Below, one piece after another: positions 34,181 through 41,214 of a stretch of DNA of 64,000 nucleotides; position 1 is the first letter of the stretch, and the number at the start of each line of letters is the position of its first letter. Below the pieces are notes generated by a model. It was given only the letters and a program-made list of their open reading frames with translations, ran no database searches and was not told where the DNA came from. The translations under genes and the position numbers were made by a program. Source of the stretch: VBDM01 sp035702665 (lineage in GTDB: Bacteria > Pseudomonadota > Gammaproteobacteria > Burkholderiales > SG8-39); assembly GCA_035702665.1 (NCBI GenBank), contig DASSQD010000069.1, forward strand, positions 1 to 64,000. The letters are read 5' to 3'.

Positions 34181-35490
34181 GCGCGAACGCCAAGCTCGCC
34201 GAACGCAGCCTGCGCGCGGTGTGGCACCCTTGCACCCAGATGAAGCACCACGAGGCGTTCCCGCCGGTTCCGATCAGCCGCGCGCAGGGCGTCTGGCTGT
34301 TCGACGCCGACGGCCGTCGCATTCTCGATGCGATCAGCTCGTGGTGGGTGAACCTGCTCGGGCACGGTCACCCGCGCGTCAACGCGGCGCTGGGCGCACA
34401 GATCGATTCGCTCGATCACATCATGCTCGCCGGACTCACCCACGAGCCCGTTGTTGCGCTCGCCGAGCGCCTGGCACGGCTCGCCCCGCGCGGCCTGGGC
34501 CACTGCTGCTTCGGGTCCGACGGGGCATCCGCGATCGAGATGGCGCTGAAGATGAGCCATCAGTACTGGAGGAACGTCGGCAAGCCGGAGAAGGCGGAGT
34601 TCGTGGCCCTCGTAAACGGTTACCATGGGGAGACGCTCGGCGCGCTGTCGGTGACCGACATCCCGCTGTTCCGCGAGAGCTACGCGCCCCTGCTCCAGAG
34701 GAGCGCGAGGGTCCCGTCGCCCGACTGGAGGCTGGCCCGGCATGCCGAGAGTCCGAGTGACTACGCTGCCCGCTGTTCCCTCGCGCTCGAGGCGCATCTC
34801 GAGAGCCATGCGCGCCGTACCGCGGCGCTCGTCGTCGAGCCGCTGGTGCAATGCGCCGGCGGCATGGCGATGCACGACCCGGAGTATCTGCGGCGAGCGC
34901 GGGCGATCTGCGACCGCTTCGAGGTCCTCCTCATCGCCGACGAGATCGCCGTAGGCTTCGGGCGCACGGGAACCCTCTTCGCCTGCGAGCAGGCGGGGAT
35001 CGCTCCCGACCTGCTGTGCCTGTCCAAGGGGATCACGGGGGGCTACCTGCCGCTTTCGGTCGTGATGGCGACCGATCGGATCTACGCGGCCTTCTACGAC
35101 GACCGCCTCGAGCGCGGATTCCTGCATTCGCACTCCTACAGCGGCAACCCGCTCGCCTGCCGCGCCGCGCTCGCGGTGCTCGACATCATCGAGGACGAGC
35201 GGATCCTGGAGAGCAATCGGGATACCGCGGCTTACGTCAACCGGCGCGCCGCGCCGATCCGTTCGCATCCCTGCGTGGAGCATTTCCGCAACACCGGGAT
35301 GATCTGGGCGTTCGACGCGAAGGGCGCCGGGCCGGGGTTCGCCAAGGACTTTTCGCGGCGGGCCCTCGAGGCGGGGGTGCTGCTCAGGCCGATCGGCTCC
35401 ACCGTATACTGGATGCCGCCCTACGGCATCGGGACGGCCGAAGTCGACTTCCTACTCGACGCCGTCGCGCGACTTCTCGAATCGACATGA
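34177..35490 (+). CDS. bioA: Adenosylmethionine-8-amino-7-oxononanoate aminotransferase
   Basis: 437 residues starting at GTG within a GTGA overlap with bioD. The N terminus (AVWHPCTQMKHHE) is diagnostic for BioA, and the cofactor lysine lies in LCLSKGITGGYLPLS. It transfers the amino group of S-adenosylmethionine to give diaminononanoate, placing it between BioF and BioD in biotin synthesis. bioB, bioC and bioH are not in the window. The stop overlaps the uvrB ATG by four bases. Confidence 0.95.
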   Translation: MSANAKLAERSLRAVWHPCTQMKHHEAFPPVPISRAQGVWLFDADGRRILDAISSWWVNLLGHGHPRVNAALGAQIDSLDHIMLAGLTHEPVVALAERLARLAPRGLGHCCFGSDGASAIEMALKMSHQYWRNVGKPEKAEFVALVNGYHGETLGALSVTDIPLFRESYAPLLQRSARVPSPDWRLARHAESPSDYAARCSLALEAHLESHARRTAALVVEPLVQCAGGMAMHDPEYLRRARAICDRFEVLLIADEIAVGFGRTGTLFACEQAGIAPDLLCLSKGITGGYLPLSVVMATDRIYAAFYDDRLERGFLHSHSYSGNPLACRAALAVLDIIEDERILESNRDTAAYVNRRAAPIRSHPCVEHFRNTGMIWAFDAKGAGPGFAKDFSRRALEAGVLLRPIGSTVYWMPPYGIGTAEVDFLLDAVARLLEST

Positions 35491-37538
35491 CGCTCACGTT
35501 CCGCGACAGCCCGTTCCGGCTCGCCCAGACCTTCCCTCCGGCGGGCGATCAGCCCGAGGCCATCGACCGGCTGGTCGAGGGCATTCGGGACGGGCTCTCG
35601 TACCAGACACTGCTCGGCGTCACCGGATCGGGAAAGACCTTCACCATGGCGAACGTCATCGCGCGGCTCGGGCGCCCGGCGCTGATCCTCGCGCCGAACA
35701 AGACCCTCGCGGCACAGCTCTACGCCGAGATGCGCGAATTCTTTCCCGAGAACGCGATCGAGTACTTCGTCTCGTACTACGACTACTACCAGCCCGAGGC
35801 CTACGTGCCCTCGCGCGACCTTTACATCGAGAAGGATTCGAGCATCAACGAGCACATCGAGCAGATGCGCCTGTCGGCAACCAAATCCCTGCTCGAGCGC
35901 GAGGACGCGGTGATCGTCGCCACCGTCTCCTGCATCTACGGCATCGGCGATCCGGTCGACTACCACGGCATGATCCTCCACGTCCGAGAGAAGGAGGAGC
36001 TGTCGCAGCGCGACATCATCGCGCGGCTGGTCGCAATGCAGTACGAGCGGAACGAGCTCGAGTTCAAGCGCGGGGCGTTTCGCGTGCGCGGCGACGTGCT
36101 CGACGTGTTTCCCGCGGAGCATTCCGAGACGGCCCTGCGGATTGCGCTCGACGGCGACGAGGTCGAGAGCCTGACGCTGTTCGATCCGCTCACCGGCCAC
36201 GCCAGCCAGCGTGTTCCGCGCTTCACCGTCTACCCCTCGAGCCACTACGTGACGCCGCGCGCGACGACGCTGCGGGCGATAGAGGCGATCAAGGTCGAGC
36301 TCGCGCAGCGCATCGACTACTTCCAGAAGGCGGGCAAGCTCCTGGAGGCGCAGCGGATCGAGCAGCGCACGCGCTTCGATCTGGAGATGCTCAACGAGCT
36401 GGGCTTCTGCAAGGGGATCGAGAACTACTCGCGGCACCTGTCGGGCAGGAAGGAAGGGGAGCCTCCGCCGACGCTGATCGACTACCTTCCCCCGAACGCG
36501 CTCATGTTCATCGACGAGTCGCACGTCACGATCGGCCAGCTCGGCGGCATGTACCGCGGGGACCGCTCGCGCAAGGAGAACCTCGTCGCCTACGGCTTCC
36601 GCTTGCCGTCGGCCCTCGACAACCGCCCGCTCAAGTTCGAGGAATTCGAGCGCGTGATGCGCCAGACGGTGTTCGTGTCGGCGACGCCCGCGGAGTACGA
36701 GCGCGAGCGCTCGGGCCAGGTCGTCGAGCAGGTGGTGAGACCGACGGGTCTGGTCGACCCGGCGCTCGAGGTGCGTCCGGCGGCGACCCAGGTCGACGAC
36801 CTGCTCGGCGAGATCCGGCTGCGCGTCGAGCGGCGGGAGCGGGTGCTGGTGACGACGCTCACCAAGCGCATGGCCGAGGAGCTCACCGACTATCTCGGCG
36901 AGCACGGCGTCAAGGTGCGCTATCTGCACTCGGAGGTCGAGACTGTCGAGCGCGTCGAGATCATCCGGGACCTGCGCCTGGGAGAGTTCGACGTGCTGGT
37001 CGGCATCAACCTCCTGCGCGAGGGCCTCGACCTGCCCGAGGTGTCGCTGGTCACCATCCTCGACGCCGACAAGGAAGGCTTCCTCCGCTCCGAGCGCTCG
37101 CTCATCCAGACGATAGGCCGCGCCGCCCGCCACCTGAACGGGATGGCGATTCTCTACGCCGACAGGGTCACCGATTCGATGAAGCGGGCGATCGAGGAGA
37201 CCGACCGGCGCCGCGCCAAGCAGATCGAATTCAACGCGAAACGTGGCATCACTCCGATCGGCATCTCCAAGCAGGTGCGCGACATGATCGAGGGCGCGCG
37301 CGAGATCGAGGACCTCGGGATGCAACTGAAGGCCGCTCAGGAGCAGGCGCGCTACGAGTCGATGTCCGAGAAACAGCTCGCGCGCGAGATCAAGAAACTC
37401 GAGAAGCAGATGCTCGAGCACGCGCGCAATCTCGAGTTCGAGAAGGCCGCCGAGGCGCGCGACCGCCTGGCCGAGCTCCGGCGCGGTTTCTTCGGCGCTT
37501 CGCCCGAGGACGAAGAGCCGGCAAGCGCTCCGGGCTAG
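35487..37538 (+). CDS. uvrB: Excinuclease ABC subunit B
   Basis: 683 residues. Walker A GVTGSGKTFTMAN, the damage-probing beta-hairpin (VSYYDYYQPEAYVPSRDLY), the helicase motif MFIDESHVTIGQLGGMY, and a C-terminal UVR domain (REIKKLEKQMLEHARNLEFE) are all present. It is the damage-verifying helicase of nucleotide excision repair, working with UvrA and UvrC. Its start overlaps the bioA stop (ATGA), an unusual pairing of biotin synthesis with DNA repair. It ends in a four-base overlap with a convergent minus-strand gene. Confidence 0.98.
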   Translation: MTLTFRDSPFRLAQTFPPAGDQPEAIDRLVEGIRDGLSYQTLLGVTGSGKTFTMANVIARLGRPALILAPNKTLAAQLYAEMREFFPENAIEYFVSYYDYYQPEAYVPSRDLYIEKDSSINEHIEQMRLSATKSLLEREDAVIVATVSCIYGIGDPVDYHGMILHVREKEELSQRDIIARLVAMQYERNELEFKRGAFRVRGDVLDVFPAEHSETALRIALDGDEVESLTLFDPLTGHASQRVPRFTVYPSSHYVTPRATTLRAIEAIKVELAQRIDYFQKAGKLLEAQRIEQRTRFDLEMLNELGFCKGIENYSRHLSGRKEGEPPPTLIDYLPPNALMFIDESHVTIGQLGGMYRGDRSRKENLVAYGFRLPSALDNRPLKFEEFERVMRQTVFVSATPAEYERERSGQVVEQVVRPTGLVDPALEVRPAATQVDDLLGEIRLRVERRERVLVTTLTKRMAEELTDYLGEHGVKVRYLHSEVETVERVEIIRDLRLGEFDVLVGINLLREGLDLPEVSLVTILDADKEGFLRSERSLIQTIGRAARHLNGMAILYADRVTDSMKRAIEETDRRRAKQIEFNAKRGITPIGISKQVRDMIEGAREIEDLGMQLKAAQEQARYESMSEKQLAREIKKLEKQMLEHARNLEFEKAAEARDRLAELRRGFFGASPEDEEPASAPG

Positions 37539-38581
37539 GCGAGCAACCGACCCGGTCCGTCGCCTCCCACGACCACCGGTCCGCCGCTCAGCCAGGGACC
37601 GTCTTGAAGCTGCAGCTGAATCGAATAGCAGGCCAGGGTCCCAGCGGAAACCGTCCCGCGAGGGCCGATCGCGCTTCCCACGACCGAGAAGGGCTGGCTG
37701 CCAACGCACGCCTCGAGCGTCCAGAAGGCGATAGCGCCGGGCGGCGCCCCGCCTGCAACGCCCGTGATTCCCGTGGCCCATTGCGAGGTCCACGCCTGCG
37801 CCCGCCGCCACGATTGCGGCGCGTTCGCGGACAGGGAGCGCACGACGCGGGCCCAAGCCGCCTTGTAGGCGATCGAAAGCTCCAGCGCGTAGCGGGCGCC
37901 GAGCGGCATGTCGCCTTCGATCCGGCGCAGCGCCGTCCCGGTCCCCAGATCCGGCGCGAGCCGCGCCAGCACTTCCTCGGCCCCGTCGAGGCGTGCGGAG
38001 GCCTCTACAGCGGCGAGCACCTGCGACGTCCGCGTCGCCTCGATTGGAATCGAGCCGAGCGCCCGCGCAGCGATGTCGGCCGCGCGCTGGGCGAGCCGGA
38101 TCTCCGTCTCGTCCGCGGGTTGCCGCACCGAGGCGAAAAGGGCGCTCGCGTCGGTCAGGACCCGGCGCCCTGAGTCCAGCAAGGGCTCGGCGACTGGCCA
38201 TGGCAGGGTATCAAGCTCCAGGACGCCGATGCGCGGCGCGCCCGGGAGACGCCCGACGAGATCCGCGGCCTCCCGGCCGAGGTTCGACACCGACCGCACT
38301 TCGCCCACGTGGCTGACGCTGCGGATCCAACCGTGCATCCGCTTGGAGAACGCCGCAAGCAGCGTGGGCGCGCCGGTCGGCAGAACGGCGAGCAACCCCT
38401 CGTTCCAGTACGGGACGAAATGCGTGAGCCAAGCCACGGCGCTCGGCCGCGCGAAAGATGTATACAGCAGCATTGCGCCCAGGTCCTCCTCGCGCATCCT
38501 TGCCTGCAGGGCTGCAAGGCGCGATTCCAGCACCGACACCGGAACCTCGTCGCGCGACCAGCTGATCAGTCCGCGCCGCAC
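37535..38581 (-). CDS. Degenerate creatinase/aminopeptidase P-fold (M24-like) protein
   Basis: 348 residues from the GTG at 38581; a TTG at 38599 would add six. The N-terminal half resembles a creatinase N domain (LESRLAALQARMREEDLGAMLL; VAWLTHFVPYWNEG). The C-terminal half keeps only traces of the pita-bread fold, and none of the five metal-binding residues of M24 peptidases can be placed. It lies just downstream of a second M24-like gene on the same strand. It may be a non-catalytic partner or a diverged hydrolase. Function unknown. Confidence 0.65.
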   Translation of the reverse strand: MRRGLISWSRDEVPVSVLESRLAALQARMREEDLGAMLLYTSFARPSAVAWLTHFVPYWNEGLLAVLPTGAPTLLAAFSKRMHGWIRSVSHVGEVRSVSNLGREAADLVGRLPGAPRIGVLELDTLPWPVAEPLLDSGRRVLTDASALFASVRQPADETEIRLAQRAADIAARALGSIPIEATRTSQVLAAVEASARLDGAEEVLARLAPDLGTGTALRRIEGDMPLGARYALELSIAYKAAWARVVRSLSANAPQSWRRAQAWTSQWATGITGVAGGAPPGAIAFWTLEACVGSQPFSVVGSAIGPRGTVSAGTLACYSIQLQLQDGPWLSGGPVVVGGDGPGRLLA

Positions 38582-38585
38582 GGCT

Positions 38586-39695
38586 TCATCCGGCCGCAAC
38601 GGAAAACAGCCGCCTCGGGGTCCGGGTCAGGACCTCGCATCCCTCGTTCGTAACCCGGACAGAATCGCCGTGGACGAAGTAGCCGACCTCGGGGTGATAG
38701 GTATTTGGATGCACGATGAGCGTCATCCCCGCCTCGAGAACCAGGCCGACATCCTCGAGCAACGCCGGCCGCCCGTCCACGTACAGCCCGAGACCATGGC
38801 CGCGGACGCGCGTGTACTCCGATGTCACGTACTCGCCCAGCCCGTGGCGGCGAAAGACCTCGTTTTGGGCGCGCGCCACCTCGCCGGCAGTCGCCCCCGG
38901 GCGCACCGCGGCGATTCCGGCGGCCAGCGCTTCGTCGTATACAGAGAAGGCACGCCGTTGCGGCTCGCTCGGCGTCCCGATGACCAGCGTGCGGCAGATC
39001 TGCGCGTAGTAGCCGTCGACGCACGGCGTCAGCTCGGTCGTCACCAGATCGCCGGGCGCGAGGCGCCTCTCGGTCGGCGGATGCATGCCGCGGACCTCCC
39101 GGCCGCCGGACCCGAGGATCTGGAAATTCTCCGGACAGCCTCGCGAGCGGAAGAACGCCTCGACGTCCGCGACCAGGGCGTACTCGGGGCGGCCGACTCT
39201 CGCCGCGTCGCAAAAGACCGCATAGCCCTCGTCCGCGAGAGCCGCGGCGCGCCGGAACGCGGCGATCTCCAGAGGCGACTTGCGGAGCATCAGCCGGTCG
39301 AGCAGGGCGGTTGCGGCGGCCATGGTCGAGCGCAGGGGACCGGTCGCAAGCCGCTGCGGGACGGCAGCGAGCGGCGCGAGCGCCACGCACTCGCCGTCGA
39401 GCGAGCGTAGCGCGGCCTCGGCCTCTTCGGTGGGCGAAGTCGACCAGGTCACCTGCAGGTCGCCCTGTTCGGCGCGGAAGCGCGCTGCCTCCGCCGGGAA
39501 CTCCGCGATGACCCGCGTCGGCCCCTCGCGCCGCACGAAAGCGAACACCTGGCCCTCGACGGGAGTGAGGTCGACCGCGAAGCGCAGATAGTCGCTGCGC
39601 CAGGGGTTGCCAGCGACGACGAGCAGGTTGATCCCCTCCGCTGCCATCGCCGCGGCGAGACGCGCGCGCCGTTCCGCGCGAAGGCGCTCCGGCAT
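38586..39695 (-). CDS. Creatinase-like M24 family protein lacking metal ligands
   Basis: 369 residues with a creatinase N domain (about 1-130) and a pita-bread C domain (about 140-365). The five metal ligands of aminopeptidase P are replaced: E221 and Q232 stand in for the two aspartates, H300 is kept, and H329 and H342 fall where glutamates are expected. This matches metal-independent creatinase-type relatives, which hydrolyse C-N bonds, rather than a true peptidase. The ATG at 39695 has GGAG eight bases upstream; a GTG at 39704 overlapping the previous stop is an alternative. It is downstream of a Bug binding protein, so a transported amide or amidine is a plausible substrate. Confidence 0.8.
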   Translation of the reverse strand: MPERLRAERRARLAAAMAAEGINLLVVAGNPWRSDYLRFAVDLTPVEGQVFAFVRREGPTRVIAEFPAEAARFRAEQGDLQVTWSTSPTEEAEAALRSLDGECVALAPLAAVPQRLATGPLRSTMAAATALLDRLMLRKSPLEIAAFRRAAALADEGYAVFCDAARVGRPEYALVADVEAFFRSRGCPENFQILGSGGREVRGMHPPTERRLAPGDLVTTELTPCVDGYYAQICRTLVIGTPSEPQRRAFSVYDEALAAGIAAVRPGATAGEVARAQNEVFRRHGLGEYVTSEYTRVRGHGLGLYVDGRPALLEDVGLVLEAGMTLIVHPNTYHPEVGYFVHGDSVRVTNEGCEVLTRTPRRLFSVAAG

Positions 39696-39700
39696 AGCAT

Positions 39701-40666
39701 TCACTCCGCCTTGATCCCGCCCCTCTCGACGATGGACTTGTAGCGCGCCGACTCCGACTTGAGGAACGTCGCGGTCTCGGCCGGCGGAAGCCCGATCGGG
39801 ACATGGCCAAGCTCGCCGATGCGCTTGCGTACGGCGCCGTCCGCGAGGACCGTGCGGAAATCGGCGGCGAGGCGCTCGACGATGCGCGGATTCGTGCCGT
39901 GCGGTGCGGCGAGCGCCCACCAGTTCCCGCCGACCAGTTGCGGGAAGCCGGCTTCGACCGTGGTCGGAACGTCGGGCAGCTCGGCCAAGCGCTCGCGCGC
40001 CATCACCGCGAGCACCCGCAGCTTGCCGGCTCTCACCGGGCCGATGATCCCGGTCCAGGTGGGGAAGGCCATCTGAATGTCGCCGGCGAGCAGCCCCTGC
40101 ACCATGGGCGGCGTTCCTTTGTACGGCACGTAGACCACGGCGTTTCCGGCCTGCTGCGAGAACGCGGCGCCGGTGAGGTGGGCGGGGGAACCCGAGCCGG
40201 GCGAACCGTAGTTGTATTTTCCGGGACTCGCGCGCACGTAGCGCGCGAGCTCCCCGAGCGAGCGGGCGGGGACATCGGCTCCGACCACCGCGAGCAGCGG
40301 CGCGTCGGCGAGCAGCGAGATCGGGTCGAGCGCGGCGAGCGGGTCGAAGCCCAGATTCGGGAACATGTGCTGGATAACCGCGAACACCGCCGTCGGCCCG
40401 AGCAGCAGGGTGTAGCCGTCCGGCGCGGCGCGCACGACCTCGCCCATGCCGATGGCGCCGTCGGCGCCCGGCTTGCTCTCGACGACGAAGCGCTGCCCCA
40501 GTTCCGCCTCGACTCCGGGCGCCATCGTGCGGAAGATCGCTTCGGCAACGCTGCCCGCGGCGAACGGAATCACGACGCGTACCGGCCGGGTGGGCCAGTC
40601 TTGCGAAACGCCAATCGACGGAGCGAGCGCCGCGGCGGCGATCGCCAGGATGTGTCTCAGGCTCAT
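39701..40666 (-). CDS. Bug/TctC family periplasmic substrate-binding protein
   Basis: 321 residues with a signal peptide ending near IGVSQDW. Family landmarks include RPVRVVIPFAAGS, AAPDGYTLLLGPT, and VPYKGTPPMVQGLLAGDIQMAF. It is the second Bug protein in the window and heads a minus-strand group with two M24-like genes, to the first of which it is joined by a few bases. It probably delivers the compound those proteins act on, but no membrane transporter is nearby. Its promoter should lie in the short gap shared with the divergent phosphatase gene. Confidence 0.87.
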   Translation of the reverse strand: MSLRHILAIAAAALAPSIGVSQDWPTRPVRVVIPFAAGSVAEAIFRTMAPGVEAELGQRFVVESKPGADGAIGMGEVVRAAPDGYTLLLGPTAVFAVIQHMFPNLGFDPLAALDPISLLADAPLLAVVGADVPARSLGELARYVRASPGKYNYGSPGSGSPAHLTGAAFSQQAGNAVVYVPYKGTPPMVQGLLAGDIQMAFPTWTGIIGPVRAGKLRVLAVMARERLAELPDVPTTVEAGFPQLVGGNWWALAAPHGTNPRIVERLAADFRTVLADGAVRKRIGELGHVPIGLPPAETATFLKSESARYKSIVERGGIKAE

Positions 40667-40722
40667 GTCCCCTCGCAGCCGTTATAGTTGTCCTTCGCGA
40701 TTCTATAAGGTTGGAATGAACG

Positions 40723-41211
40723 ATGCGCAACAACCGGCTCCGCGTTCTCTTCGTGTGCACCGGCAACATCTGCCGCTCGCCCACCGCGGAGGGCGTATTC
40801 CGCAAGCTCATCGCCGACGCGGGGATGTCGGAAGCGATCGTCGCGGATTCGGCCGGCACGCATGCCTACCACGTCGGCGAGCCGCCCGATCCTCGCGCAC
40901 AAAGCGCGGCCGCGCGCCGGGGGTACGACCTGACCGGCCTGCGCGCGCGCAAAGTCGAACGCGCGGATTTCGAGCGCTTCGACCTGATCGTCGCGATGGA
41001 TCTCGAGCATTTCGAGATCCTCTCGCGCATCGCCGACCCCGCATCCTCCCGCAAATTGAGGATGATGATGTCCTTCGGGAAGCGCTTCAGGGAGAAGGAC
41101 GTGCCCGATCCGTATTACGGCGGCCCGCAGGATTTCGAGCGAGTGCTCGACATGCTGGAGGACGCGGCGCGCGGCCTGCTCGACGTCCTGCGCAGGCCGG
41201 CGCGGCAGTAG
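40723..41211 (+). CDS. Low-molecular-weight protein tyrosine phosphatase
   Basis: 162 residues. The phosphate loop CTGNICRSP gives nucleophile C12 and R18; the general acid D129 lies in VPDPYYGG. These are complete LMW-PTP features. In Gram-negative bacteria such enzymes often dephosphorylate tyrosine kinases that control exopolysaccharide export, but no such genes are near. It is divergent from a Bug gene and ends three bases before the convergent rne stop. Confidence 0.93.
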   Translation: MRNNRLRVLFVCTGNICRSPTAEGVFRKLIADAGMSEAIVADSAGTHAYHVGEPPDPRAQSAAARRGYDLTGLRARKVERADFERFDLIVAMDLEHFEILSRIADPASSRKLRMMMSFGKRFREKDVPDPYYGGPQDFERVLDMLEDAARGLLDVLRRPARQ

Positions 41212-41214
41212 CGG

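Noticed and set aside
34851..35486. N-terminal extension of uvrB across bioA
   Set aside because: The extra text is a shadow of bioA; the ATG at 35487 matches UvrB N termini and overlaps the bioA stop in the usual way.
40681..40709. Well-formed promoter pair in the phosphatase/Bug gap
   Set aside because: TATAAG and TATAAC are visible but neither has an acceptable -35 at the right distance.
38586..40859. Single 757-codon minus-strand frame suggesting a fusion protein
   Set aside because: The upstream half is out of frame with the Bug gene and has no domain; the M24-like protein has its own start with GGAG at 39695.
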